From assembly GCA_041658955.1 (NCBI GenBank), contig JBAZZE010000018.1, positions 1 to 18,254 of the forward strand: a DNA stretch of 18,254 nt, in the 5' to 3' direction. The translations under genes were made by a program, and so were the position numbers. How positions within the stretch are numbered: position 1 is the first letter of the stretch; the number at the start of each line of letters is the position of its first letter. Shown here one piece after another: positions 6,906 through 14,192 of the stretch. Under the pieces are notes generated by a model. It was not told the origin of the DNA. It did no database searches and saw only the letters and a program-made list of their open reading frames with translations. This DNA is from UBA2283 sp041658955. GTDB lineage: Bacteria > Patescibacteriota > Microgenomatia > UBA12405.

Positions 6906-7405
6906 AAGCCTAGTTGATTATCTTTTGCATAATTTTGAGCATCCAATAATCTTTTATAATATTTTACATCAGGCGGGTAAGTCGCTACTGATGCAAAGCC
7001 CTGTTTAACTAATTCTTCATTTATTAATTTATCTTCTATCCACAAATATCGCAGTAAACGGCCATATTTATCTGTTTCACTGACGTCTTTTTCTAAGGTG
7101 ACTGTCTTACCTTCTACCAAACTCTTGTTAAATTCATAAGCCTCTTTACCAAAACACTCCACTCCTTTTCGCGGATCCTTAGTTTCGGGTGTATTTACCC
7201 CTATATAACGTATTTTAGTTCCATTTTCGATTTCCACCGTATCTCCATCTACCACTCTGGTAATAACCAACTTGTCATCCACCTCTTTTTTTTCAGGAAT
7301 ATCAATTTTTACAATTGGTAAGTTATTCTGAATTTTTGGTCCAATCCAAATAGACAATACTATTATCAATCCAATGAATACCAATCCTTTCCAAGTCTGA
7401 CTCAT
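6884..7405 (-). CDS. membrane-anchored staphylococcal-type (thermo)nuclease
   Basis: A 173-residue SNase-family nuclease, which cuts DNA and RNA with calcium. An N-terminal hydrophobic segment (about 8-22) acts as a signal or anchor, so the enzyme faces outside. The catalytic domain (45-173) shows VVDGDTVEI (51-59), R66 in IRYIGVNTPE with E74, and R116 in KYGRLLRYL; these match Arg35, Glu43 and Arg87 of the Staphylococcus enzyme, and the DGDT acidic residues are kept. An upstream in-frame ATG at 7429 exists, but an extended -10 (TGA-TAGAAT, 7413-7421) would then lie inside the gene; the ATG at 7405 is seven bases from it and I prefer it. It leads into pyruvate kinase with overlap. An exposed nuclease fits nucleotide scavenging by a host-dependent cell, which is inference. 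Confidence 0.88.
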   Translation of the reverse strand: MSQTWKGLVFIGLIIVLSIWIGPKIQNNLPIVKIDIPEKKEVDDKLVITRVVDGDTVEIENGTKIRYIGVNTPETKDPRKGVECFGKEAYEFNKSLVEGKTVTLEKDVSETDKYGRLLRYLWIEDKLINEELVKQGFASVATYPPDVKYYKRLLDAQNYAKDNQLGLWKKCKK

Positions 7406-7412
7406 GTATAAA

Positions 7413-7421
7413 ATTCTATCA
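7413..7421 (-). promoter_or_regulatory. extended -10 promoter of the nuclease-pyruvate kinase pair
   Basis: TGA followed by TAGAAT on the minus strand, seven bases before the ATG at 7405. It faces the murA promoter, about 17 bases away. Confidence 0.45.
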
Positions 7422-7437
7422 AAATACATCGTGTTAG

Positions 7438-7446
7438 TGATATCAT
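7438..7446 (+). promoter_or_regulatory. extended -10 promoter of murA-LCP
   Basis: TGA followed by TATCAT, nine bases before the murA ATG at 7456. Transcription would begin about three bases before the start codon, so the leader is nearly absent. Confidence 0.5.
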
Positions 7447-7455
7447 CTATGTACT

Positions 7456-8784
7456 ATGTCGAGGTACCTCATCAATGGCGGCCGACCACTTCACGGCGAA
7501 GTATCTATTCGGGGAGCAAAAAACGCTGGTTTCAAACAAGTAATTGCTTCTCTTCTTTCTGAAGAGACGACTCACTTGACCAATGTCCCCAATATTACTG
7601 ATATCCATATCACTCAAAGTATTGCTGAAAGTCTTGGTTCAAATTTTGTCAAAATAGGTCCACATGGATTTGAAATCTCCACGCCCAAAATAACCAGTTC
7701 AGTAGTTCCCCAAGGTACCGGTGAAAAATCACGTTCATCTTTTATGTTTGCTGGACCACTATTAGCTAGAACTGGTGAGGCCACTATTCCCATTCCCGGT
7801 GGCGACAAATTGGGAGCTCGACCTCTTGATCGACTTTTTGAGTGTTACCATCAGATGAATATTAAGGTTGAGGAAAGCGCCTCCAAAATCCACTTTTCAA
7901 CTACTGGAATTCGGGGAACTGTTTACAAATTTGAAAAGCCTTCGCATACTGTCACTGAAGTCTTGCTGATGACCTGTTCGGTGGCTCAAGGAGAGAGTGT
8001 CCTTCACAATGCAGCTTTAGAACCAGAAATTGATGATCTTATCGAAATGCTCAACTCTATGGGCGCTAAGATCACCCGTGACCCTGTAGATCCCAAGATT
8101 ATTCGTATCAAAGGTGTTCCTTTTTTAAATGGTGCTCATCATCAGGTTATTGCTGATCGTAATGAAACGATTACTTTTGCCTGTGCTGCTCTTAGTACTC
8201 GTGGTTCAATTAACATTCTTCGTATCGAACCAAAAATCATTGAAACTTTTTTGAGAACTATCGAAACCATGGGGGCTCATGTTGACCGTGGTCGTGATGA
8301 AGTCTCTATAACTTGGACTTCCCCCCTAAAAGCCATTGATATTGAGACCGAACCAGAGCCAGGTTTCATGACTGATTGGCAAGGAATTTTTAGCTTAGTT
8401 ATGACCCAAGCTATCGGTTGTAGCTCGGTTATCGAAAGAATTTTTCCTTCTCGTTTCCAACATATTGAAACCCTAAATCAGATGGGTGCTAAGACCAAAC
8501 TATTTAATCCTGAAGTCGCTGATCCATCTTCTTACTATCACTTTAATCCCGAATCAGATCTCCCTTCCTATTTCCATGGTGTCAAAATTTATGGACCATG
8601 TAAGCTTCAGCCCGTAAATATTACCGTCAAAGATTTGCGTGCTGGTGCATTGGCTACTCTGGCTGCGCTTACTGCTCAAGGAGAGTCAGTTATCGAAGGA
8701 GTTGAATATATTGAACGTGGTTATGAAAAGCTAGCTGAGAGGCTTATGGCTCTAGGAGCCGATATCAAGTACATCAAGACCTAA
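7456..8784 (+). CDS. murA: UDP-N-acetylglucosamine 1-carboxyvinyltransferase with Cys-to-Asp active site
   Basis: MurA transfers enolpyruvate from phosphoenolpyruvate to UDP-GlcNAc, the first committed step of peptidoglycan synthesis, in the cytoplasm. The 442-residue protein shows RGAKNAGFK (19-27) with catalytic Lys22, AGPLLAR (99-105), GGDKLGARPLD (115-125), DWQGIFS with the conserved Asp, and DLRAGALATLAAL near the C-terminus. The residue matching Cys115 of E. coli (GGC-x-I/L-GARP) is Asp117. In Mycobacterium tuberculosis and Chlamydia the same change gives natural fosfomycin resistance, because fosfomycin alkylates the Cys. No Shine-Dalgarno; extended -10 lies immediately upstream. The stop overlaps the next start by one base, so it is coupled to the LCP gene, which acts later in wall assembly. 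Confidence 0.95.
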   Translation: MSRYLINGGRPLHGEVSIRGAKNAGFKQVIASLLSEETTHLTNVPNITDIHITQSIAESLGSNFVKIGPHGFEISTPKITSSVVPQGTGEKSRSSFMFAGPLLARTGEATIPIPGGDKLGARPLDRLFECYHQMNIKVEESASKIHFSTTGIRGTVYKFEKPSHTVTEVLLMTCSVAQGESVLHNAALEPEIDDLIEMLNSMGAKITRDPVDPKIIRIKGVPFLNGAHHQVIADRNETITFACAALSTRGSINILRIEPKIIETFLRTIETMGAHVDRGRDEVSITWTSPLKAIDIETEPEPGFMTDWQGIFSLVMTQAIGCSSVIERIFPSRFQHIETLNQMGAKTKLFNPEVADPSSYYHFNPESDLPSYFHGVKIYGPCKLQPVNITVKDLRAGALATLAALTAQGESVIEGVEYIERGYEKLAERLMALGADIKYIKT

Positions 8785-9848
8785 TGCCTTTTTCACGACG
8801 ACAAATTTTACTACTCTCGGTTACTTTAGTGTCAACAATCGTTTTAGTTTTTTCAGCCTTTCAAATTATTCGACTAGTTAATTCAAAACGAACCATATCT
8901 ATTACCCGTAATTCTTCACCGACAATCAGTCCGACCCCAACTCCAGATCCACTTCGACCAATCTCTATTTTATTAATGGGTTATGGTGGAGCAGGGCACG
9001 ACGGCGGTTCCCTAACTGACTCTATTGTATTGGCCAATGTCGTCCCTCGAAATAAAAAAATATCACTTATCTCCATTCCTCGGGACTTGTGGGTTGAGTA
9101 TGATGTAAAAAATTCCGAACCCCAATATTCCAAAATCAATTATGCTTATCCCTATGGTGGCGGCCAAAAATCCAAAGAAATAGTTTCCAAGGTAACTGGA
9201 ATCAAGCCAGATTATTTTTTTGCAGTTGATTTCGCTGGTTTTTCCAAAGCTATCGATCAAATTGGAGGTATTGATATCAAAGTTCCCCGTACCTTTGTCG
9301 ACAACTTCTACCCTCTGGAAATTGGTGCATCTGACCCCTGTGGTAAAACTCCCGAAGAAATCACTGCTCTAGAAGCAACTCTATCAGGTGACAAGTTAGA
9401 CCAACAGTTTACTTGTCGTTACGAAAAACTTGTTTTTAATATCGGTACCACTCATGTTGATGGTACTACCGCGCTCAAATATGCCCGTTCTCGTCATTCA
9501 GAGACTTCAGGAGGGGACTTTAATCGTGGTGATCGTCAACGTCAGGTTATGGTGGCCATTCGTGACAAATTTATGAAATTAGGAATAATTACTAAACTAA
9601 TTCCAATTTATCAAACTATAATCGCCCACACTCAAACTGATTTGACAATCGCTGATATCCAAAAATATATTTTCAAAATGGGGGAGTATTCTGGCTATTC
9701 AGTCGAATCCATTTCCTTAAATGATAAAAATGTTCTAACCCAGTCTTACACTCCCAAAGGTCAGTCTATCCTAATGCCCAAAGATGGAGTTGAGCAGTAC
9801 CTAGGGATCCAATCTTTTATTGCCTCTGCATCCGCTATTTCACACTAG
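8784..9848 (+). CDS. LytR-CpsA-Psr (LCP) family wall glycopolymer ligase
   Basis: A 354-residue LCP protein. LCP enzymes move polymers such as teichoic acids or capsule from undecaprenyl carriers onto peptidoglycan, outside the membrane. Seen: a basic N-terminus, one membrane helix (about 8-28), a Pro/Thr linker (40-57), then the LCP domain from about 58: ISILLMGYGG (60-69), SLTDSIVLANV with D79, LISIPRDLWV with R100, INYAY, FAVDFAGF, IDQIGGIDIKVP, and KYARSRH followed by DFNRGDRQRQV. Two cysteines (DPC, TCRYEKL) in the exported part may form a disulfide. The ATG overlaps the murA stop (TAATG), so the two genes form a wall operon. It ends overlapping the convergent malic enzyme by 14 bases. 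The acceptor polymer is not known. Confidence 0.92.
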   Translation: MPFSRRQILLLSVTLVSTIVLVFSAFQIIRLVNSKRTISITRNSSPTISPTPTPDPLRPISILLMGYGGAGHDGGSLTDSIVLANVVPRNKKISLISIPRDLWVEYDVKNSEPQYSKINYAYPYGGGQKSKEIVSKVTGIKPDYFFAVDFAGFSKAIDQIGGIDIKVPRTFVDNFYPLEIGASDPCGKTPEEITALEATLSGDKLDQQFTCRYEKLVFNIGTTHVDGTTALKYARSRHSETSGGDFNRGDRQRQVMVAIRDKFMKLGIITKLIPIYQTIIAHTQTDLTIADIQKYIFKMGEYSGYSVESISLNDKNVLTQSYTPKGQSILMPKDGVEQYLGIQSFIASASAISH

Positions 9849-11004
9849 CAACTATCGTGGCAGCTATCATTTCCGGAACTTTTTTATCAAGGATACTTGG
9901 TAATAGGTTATCAGCCGTCAAAGATGGTAAGTTATATTCGTAAATTGCCTTGGCTGTGGCCAACTTAATATCTATAGTAGCTTTGGTAATTCGTGCCGCT
10001 AATAATCCCTTAAATACTCCAGGGTAGGCCAATGCATTATTGATTTGATTATTAAAATCTGATCTACCAGTGGCTACAATAATTGCGCCTGCAGCTTTTG
10101 CCTTATCGGGCATTATCTCTGGAGTTGGATTTGCCATGGCAAATACAATTGGGTCTTTGTTCATGGATTTAACCATTTCTTCGGTTAGAGAGTTTGGCGC
10201 GGACACGCCTACAAAAATATCAGCTCCAATAAGTCCTTCTTGAATCGACATGGTTTTTGATTGACTTGTCAATTCTGCCATTTCCATTTTGTATTTATCT
10301 AAATCAGTTCGATCTGTTGATACCAGTCCTTTTGAATCGAAAAGCTTAATATCACTCACTGGTAATTCTGATGCCTTAATTAGTCGGGTAATTGCATTTC
10401 CTGCAGCACCGGCACCGGCGATTACAATTCTAAAGCCGTCATTGCGAGGAGTCGAAGACGACGCTGCAATCCCATCCTTTATTACTTTAACAGCACCCAT
10501 CAACGCAGCCAGAGTCACGATAGCTGTCCCATGTTGGTCATCGTGAATAATTGGAATTGGTAATTCATCACTAAGCCTTTTTTCAATTTCAAAACACCTT
10601 GGTGCAGAAATATCTTCTAGATTAATTGCTGCAAAATTGACTGATAATGCTTTGACAATCTGAATAATCTCCTCGGTATCTTGGGTGTCAAGACAAATTG
10701 GGAAAGCATTTAATCCAGCAAACTCTTTGAAAATAACACATTTACCTTCCATAACTGGCAGGGCAGCCCTAGCACCAATATTTCCAAATCCCAGCACTGC
10801 AGTCCCATCAGAGATCACTGCCACCATTTTTCCAGCAATTGTATATTCTCTAACGGCATCCGGATTATCTTTGATAGCCATGCATATTTTACCGACATTT
10901 GGTGTGTAGATATTGGATAAGTCCTCGCGAGTATTTACTTGAACTGTAGGTACTATTTCTAGTTTACCTGTATTTTTTTTGTGTATTTCAAAAGTGTCTG
11001 TCAT
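9835..11004 (-). CDS. malic enzyme (NAD(P)-dependent) carrying a repeat-derived insert
   Basis: Malic enzyme oxidatively decarboxylates L-malate to pyruvate. The 389-residue protein fits the short bacterial type: IYTPNVGKIC (32-41), SDGTAVLGFGNIGARAALPV (65-84), MEGKCVIFKEFAG with Lys88 and Lys93, NLEDISAP with Glu130 and Asp131, HDDQHGTA (154-161), the dinucleotide loop IAGAGAAG (195-202), and FAMANPTPE. Between AVKVIKD and FRIVIAGAG there are 13 residues (178-190, ending STPRNDG) where relatives have only a few; this stretch is the translation of a palindromic DNA repeat (10435-10473). The frame is kept. NAD versus NADP choice cannot be read safely. With the pyruvate kinase-like protein it could supply pyruvate. 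A TATATT hexamer (11013-11018) lies eight bases before the ATG. Confidence 0.93.
   Translation of the reverse strand: MTDTFEIHKKNTGKLEIVPTVQVNTREDLSNIYTPNVGKICMAIKDNPDAVREYTIAGKMVAVISDGTAVLGFGNIGARAALPVMEGKCVIFKEFAGLNAFPICLDTQDTEEIIQIVKALSVNFAAINLEDISAPRCFEIEKRLSDELPIPIIHDDQHGTAIVTLAALMGAVKVIKDGIAASSSTPRNDGFRIVIAGAGAAGNAITRLIKASELPVSDIKLFDSKGLVSTDRTDLDKYKMEMAELTSQSKTMSIQEGLIGADIFVGVSAPNSLTEEMVKSMNKDPIVFAMANPTPEIMPDKAKAAGAIIVATGRSDFNNQINNALAYPGVFKGLLAARITKATIDIKLATAKAIYEYNLPSLTADNLLPSILDKKVPEMIAATIVASVK
10435..10473. repeat. palindromic repeat inserted in frame in the malic enzyme gene
   Basis: A GC-richer block in an AT-rich gene. On the plus strand it has outer arms ATTGC (10441-10445) and GCAAT (10466-10470), and an inner hairpin GTCG-AAGA-CGAC (10451-10462). 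It begins GTCATTGCGAGGAG, which resembles dispersed palindromic repeats known in many bacteria, including those of Rickettsia that enter coding genes. It codes for residues 178-190 of the malic enzyme without breaking the frame. The family match is from memory. Confidence 0.65.
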
Positions 11005-11012
11005 ATCCCACT

Positions 11013-11046
11013 AATATACACTATTCACTATATATTCAGCTATACT
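11013..11046. promoter_or_regulatory. divergent -10 elements of malic enzyme and Cache sensor
   Basis: In the 49-base gap, TATATT on the minus strand (11018 to 11013) lies eight bases before the malic enzyme ATG, and TATACT on the plus strand (11041-11046) lies seven bases before the GTG at 11054. Both suggest leaderless or nearly leaderless messages. No clear -35 elements. Confidence 0.45.
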
Positions 11047-11053
11047 CGTTTAA

Positions 11054-12025
11054 GTGAATATCCGTAAAAGAATAATACTTTTTAGTATTTTGGTTATAGT
11101 GGTTATACTTGGAGTTTTGGCAATCAGGCATAAGTACGAACAAATTAGTGATCGATTTATTACTCACACCAACCAAGTCTCCCAAGGAATTACTAAAGAA
11201 ATGAAGTTGACTGCTCAGTACCTCGAAACTTTAAGTCAATCTAGCGATTTTACAGATTTTTTAAATGACTCAAATTCAGTCGATAAAAAAAAGAGAGCCC
11301 AGAAATTATTTATTTCTACCATTACCCGATCACCTTCCTACGACCAGGTAAGGTATATCGATGAGACAGGTTACGAGGTTATCAGAGTTAATAGCCGTGA
11401 CAATAAAGTAGAAATTGTGCCTGAGAATTTTCATCAACAAAAAAATAATCGCTATTATTTTACCGATACGATGAAGCTTAAAAAAGGCGAAGTTTACCTT
11501 TCCCCACTAGATTTAAATATTGAACAGGGTAAGATCGAAATTCCACATGTTCCCACTATTAGAATGTCAATGCCGGTATTTGATACCCATGGCAACAAAA
11601 GAGGTATTTTAATCGTCAACTATCGAGCCAGTGAGATCCTCAACCACTTAACAGCCCCCGATAAATTAACCGATTATGTTAGTACCTTCTTGGTCAATTC
11701 TGATGGTTATTGGATTAAGGGACCATCTCCAGAATCAGAGTGGGGATTTATGTTTTCGGATAAACAAAATGAGAAATTTGAAAAGTACTTTCCCTTATCA
11801 AACAAGATAATTACCGATAGTGATGATGGTGATCTTGTAAATAAAGAGGGCGTTTTCTTTTGGGTAAAATTCTTTCCCATCGAAGACATTAGACCAAAAT
11901 ACGATACTGGCAACCCCCACTTATTTTATTATTCAAGGTATTTAGCAACTAAAGACTTCCACCTCACCATAGTCGCCCACTCTACAATCCAGCAAGTCGT
12001 CAAATATTTGTTTACTTTCGACTAG
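11054..12025 (+). CDS. orphan extracellular Cache-type sensor domain protein
   Basis: A 323-residue protein with one N-terminal membrane helix (about 5-24) and a long outside region. It looks like a PDC/double-Cache sensor: a helical start (KEMKLTAQYLETLSQSSDF), then QVRYIDETGYEVIRVN (98-113), YYFTDTMKLKKGEVYLSPLD, IPHVPTIRMSMPVFDTHGNK and RGILIVNY, the usual pattern of sensors on histidine kinases, diguanylate cyclases or chemoreceptors. The protein stops after AHSTIQQVVKYLFTFD, where such sensors would have a second membrane helix and an output domain; neither is present and no kinase or regulator gene lies nearby. It ends with a four-base overlap with the convergent MFS gene. The start is a GTG with TATACT seven bases upstream. 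Domain call is moderate; role unknown. Confidence 0.72.
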   Translation: MNIRKRIILFSILVIVVILGVLAIRHKYEQISDRFITHTNQVSQGITKEMKLTAQYLETLSQSSDFTDFLNDSNSVDKKKRAQKLFISTITRSPSYDQVRYIDETGYEVIRVNSRDNKVEIVPENFHQQKNNRYYFTDTMKLKKGEVYLSPLDLNIEQGKIEIPHVPTIRMSMPVFDTHGNKRGILIVNYRASEILNHLTAPDKLTDYVSTFLVNSDGYWIKGPSPESEWGFMFSDKQNEKFEKYFPLSNKIITDSDDGDLVNKEGVFFWVKFFPIEDIRPKYDTGNPHLFYYSRYLATKDFHLTIVAHSTIQQVVKYLFTFD

Positions 12026-13224
12026 ACCTCCACCACTTTCTTTATAGAAAATAATGTCTCGGATGTTATTGCTAGTATCAATGCCGCCCCAAACAAGTAA
12101 CTATATCCAAACCCAACGAGTACCGAACAAATACCCAAGATGGGCACTCTGAATATTTCAGTCATTAAGTTTGTTCCTGATATCACAGTTGCCCGATTAT
12201 ATGAGTTCCCATATTTATTTATTAGATCTGAAAAATATGGCCATCTAATTACCTCAACCACAGCCAATATTCCATAAGTAGCTAGCGCAATTGAAGCGGT
12301 ATGCCACCATAATTCATTGGCCATAAAAATACTTATTAGTCCAATACAAGCCAAATTTAAGTATTTAATTATTTCTTCGCTTCGCCATCTTGCAAACCAT
12401 TTATGAGACTTCATGTTTAGTATAAAAATCGATCCTTGAAAGAGCGATGTCACGATTCCAAACACCCATATTGGAGCGCCTAGTTCAGTAAAATATTCAG
12501 AACTTACTCTCCATATAATAAAACTTGATAGAAACAACACTGTTTTGTTAATCGATATCCTTGTCAGCTCGGGATTTTTGGTAAATAAATCAATTGCGTC
12601 TCTTAGTACTCCTTTTTTAATAATTTCACTTTGTTGAAAATGCTTGGGTTCTATCAAGAAGTCAGCTAGGTAAAGGGCGATTAAGTTTGCTACCAAATCA
12701 ATTCCCAAAATTATTCTAAATTGAAAGTCGGATAAGTTGGCTGCAATCATTACTGCTACGACTGGTGAAAATATCTTAAAAATTCTTGAAGCTGCATAGA
12801 ACCTCCCCAACATTTTGATGCTATCCCTCGATTCGTCCAATTCTCTGGCAGAATCATAAACCAGCGCCTCGTCTGATCCGGACATCATTGAATAGGCAGT
12901 CGAAAATAAACAAATTGCAATTAAAAATGCCGGAAATCCATAAGCAAACATACTGGTCGTCCAATACAAAATATTCCCTATAATCGAAATAATCACCAAG
13001 CCCTTTCGGCTCCATTTATCAGCTAGATAACTTGAAGGCACTTCTGTCAGAACTGCTACTGCCGAAAAAACCATCGCGGTAATGAAAATCTGTTGCATGT
13101 TCAGCCCTCGACTAACCATAAATATGGTACTTACCACATTAATGATTCTCATTTCCGTAAAAGCCTGGATACCAAACATCAACTTAAAATTCCGACGCAG
13201 TTTTTGTTTTCTTAAACTCTCCAT
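12022..13224 (-). CDS. major facilitator superfamily transporter
   Basis: A 400-residue membrane protein with about 12 hydrophobic segments, as in MFS carriers. After helix 2 (AVLTEVPSSYLAD) comes DKWSRKG at about 69-75, which matches the MFS motif A loop between helices 2 and 3 (G/D-x-x-x-D-R-x-G/R-R). Another helix carries YSMMSGSDEALVYDSARE, a pattern I associate with MFS proteins of the drug or unknown-substrate groups. Substrate cannot be inferred and no partner gene hints at one. The ATG is at 13222-13224; TATACT lies eight bases upstream (13233-13238), with no Shine-Dalgarno. It runs in the same direction as the zinc-ribbon gene, 43 bases downstream of it. Confidence 0.85.
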   Translation of the reverse strand: MESLRKQKLRRNFKLMFGIQAFTEMRIINVVSTIFMVSRGLNMQQIFITAMVFSAVAVLTEVPSSYLADKWSRKGLVIISIIGNILYWTTSMFAYGFPAFLIAICLFSTAYSMMSGSDEALVYDSARELDESRDSIKMLGRFYAASRIFKIFSPVVAVMIAANLSDFQFRIILGIDLVANLIALYLADFLIEPKHFQQSEIIKKGVLRDAIDLFTKNPELTRISINKTVLFLSSFIIWRVSSEYFTELGAPIWVFGIVTSLFQGSIFILNMKSHKWFARWRSEEIIKYLNLACIGLISIFMANELWWHTASIALATYGILAVVEVIRWPYFSDLINKYGNSYNRATVISGTNLMTEIFRVPILGICSVLVGFGYSYLFGAALILAITSETLFSIKKVVEV

Positions 13225-13232
13225 GAGATTAA

Positions 13233-13238
13233 AGTATA
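13233..13238 (-). promoter_or_regulatory. -10 element of the MFS gene
   Basis: TATACT on the minus strand, eight bases before the ATG at 13224. A short or absent leader is inferred. No good -35. Confidence 0.45.
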
Positions 13239-13267
13239 CCCTTAGTCTCCTAAAATCGTAACAATGT

Positions 13268-13606
13268 TTACCGGTATACTTTCACTTCTTTGGGTGGTTT
13301 TATTACTTTATAGTAGATCGATCCGGGATACATTCTAAAAGCAGACTTCTTCTCTGGTCCCCACACAAATCTGACCCCAAGTTTTTTTTCACACCCACTA
13401 CAGATTAATTCTTTATTCTTTTTTAACTGTACGTTATCTAGCATCGAATCAAAAAAGATCTTATCTATTGGTCCATTTCCACTTTTGTTATATAGCATTT
13501 GAGTTGTTTTACAGTTTACACATTTTATTTCCACTTCAAGTCTCCGCACCGAACGACCTTTTGGAAATCTATCGTAAGAAAATAATTTTTTTATATTGGC
13601 TACCAT
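13268..13606 (-). CDS. zinc-ribbon protein, unknown function
   Basis: A 112-residue basic protein not matched to a named family. It has two CxxC knuckles, KCVNCK (C29, C32) and ICSGCEKK (C69, C72), spaced about 36 residues apart, which would hold one zinc ion as a zinc ribbon. The N-terminus (KLFSYDRFPKGRSVRR) and C-terminus are rich in Lys/Arg, so nucleic acid binding is possible. TATACT (13613-13618) lies six bases before the ATG, inside the intergenic gap of 12 bases plus the end of the GIY-YIG gene, so it probably has its own leaderless promoter. Confidence 0.72.
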   Translation of the reverse strand: MVANIKKLFSYDRFPKGRSVRRLEVEIKCVNCKTTQMLYNKSGNGPIDKIFFDSMLDNVQLKKNKELICSGCEKKLGVRFVWGPEKKSAFRMYPGSIYYKVIKPPKEVKVYR

Positions 13607-13612
13607 ATTCTG

Positions 13613-13618
13613 AGTATA
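13613..13618 (-). promoter_or_regulatory. -10 element of the zinc-ribbon gene
   Basis: TATACT on the minus strand, six bases before the ATG at 13606 and right after the GIY-YIG stop codon. The spacing puts +1 at the start codon. Confidence 0.45.
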
Positions 13619-13891
13619 TTATAGCTGTTTTAGAAGTTCTAAGTTACCAGATATTAAGGCATCTTTTTTCTTTCTTGACCATCCTTTTAGTTGCTTTTCT
13701 CTTCGCATTGATTCGAGTCTTGTTTGATATTCTTCGGAATAAATTAATTTAAAATCTCCATGTTCTTTTGTGAATTTTGCCGACTTTTTTAAATGATCAA
13801 TATGTTCGTGAATTCTTTTTTCAAGATTATTTGTTTGGCCGATATACAGATCTTTATTAATACTACGAAGAATATACACAAAATATGACAT
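13619..13891 (-). CDS. GIY-YIG nuclease-like protein (UPF0213 type)
   Basis: A 90-residue single-domain GIY-YIG protein. Seen: VYIL at 5-8 (the GIY strand), LYIGQT at 15-20 (YIG), R26 in LEKRIHEH, and E65 in MRREKQLKGW, which are the catalytic Tyr, Arg and metal-binding Glu of the fold. The C-terminal WSRKKKDALI helix is typical of the small UPF0213/YhbQ-like group. The biological role of this group is poorly known; fold relatives include homing endonucleases and UvrC. It has no visible promoter of its own: just upstream is a large palindromic element and then tRNA-Gln in the same direction, so read-through from the tRNA promoter is possible. Family call is firm; any link to mobility is inference. 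Confidence 0.88.
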   Translation of the reverse strand: MSYFVYILRSINKDLYIGQTNNLEKRIHEHIDHLKKSAKFTKEHGDFKLIYSEEYQTRLESMRREKQLKGWSRKKKDALISGNLELLKQL

Positions 13892-13897
13892 AATTTC

Positions 13898-13999
13898 TTC
13901 GACTCATTCCTTCGCTCAGAACATTCGACTCTTTGGCTATAGCCATGAGCGAGTCTTTCGACGATGAGCGTAGTCGAACCGCTCAAGACGAGTCGAATG
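13898..13999. repeat. complex palindromic element between tRNA-Gln and the GIY-YIG gene
   Basis: A GC-richer block with nested inverted repeats. The outer arms CATTCGACTC (13922-13931) and GAGTCGAATG (13990-13999) are perfect over 10 bases. Inside are TGGC-TATA-GCCA (13934-13945), GTCTT (13953-13957) with AAGAC (13985-13989), and TGAGCG (13965-13970) with CGCTCA (13980-13985). TTCGACTC is also repeated at 13898-13905, 26 bases from the outer left arm. The right arm uses bases of the tRNA CCA end; the left end lies six bases from the GIY-YIG start. TTCGACT/GCTCAG-like words resemble REP-type repeats. Confidence 0.65.
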
Positions 14000-14071
14000 G
14001 TTACCCCGCATGGATTCGAACCACAATCACGAAGTTCAGAGCTTCGTGTCCTACCATTAGACGACGGGGTA
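13998..14071 (-). tRNA. tRNA-Gln (anticodon CUG)
   Basis: A 74-base cloverleaf on the minus strand. Acceptor arms TACCCCG (14071-14065) and CGGGGTA (14008-14002) pair fully with a U1-A72 pair, common in tRNA-Gln. The D arm is GTCTAATGGTAGGAC, the anticodon stem CGAAG/CTTCG with loop CTCTGAA, giving anticodon CUG (plus-strand CAG at 14037-14039). The T arm is TGTGG-TTCGAAT-CCATG, with a wobble pair or two. The discriminator is A and CCA is encoded (13998-14000). A weak TATTGT at 14085-14090 may be its -10. It reads CAG codons. Confidence 0.93.
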
Positions 14072-14192
14072 TCGTCGTACGAATACAATACTTGACCCCT
14101 AGAGTCGATATCCATCGACCGAGGCATAGTATCATATTTTACCCTAGTTGCCCCAAGTGTTCACAATCCTAGCAATTAGTGCAGGTGACGGT
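14072..14192. other. intergenic spacer upstream of tRNA-Gln
   Basis: Gap between the divergent tRNA-Gln gene and the 61-residue protein gene. Apart from a weak candidate tRNA promoter (TATTGT on the minus strand at 14085-14090) and the dyad that begins at 14193, I see no gene or clear signal here. Confidence 0.5.

Noticed and set aside
7406..7429. Upstream ATG at 7429 as start of the nuclease
   Set aside because: An extended -10 lies between it and the ATG at 7405, and the eight extra residues precede the signal anchor without family support. It stays possible.
9063..9260. Opposite-strand open frames inside known genes (for example 3121-3312, 3520-3816, 6163-6432, 9063-9260, 10289-10546, 14611-14835)
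   Set aside because: Each is fully inside a well-supported gene and shows no family motif or promoter.
13898..13999. CRISPR array or intrinsic terminator for the palindromic block
   Set aside because: Only short repeated words, no regular repeat-spacer units; no T run follows the stems, so it is not a standard terminator.
13789..14172. Two open frames crossing the tRNA region (13789-14127 minus, 13933-14172 plus)
   Set aside because: They run through the tRNA-Gln gene and the palindromic block and have no protein-like pattern.
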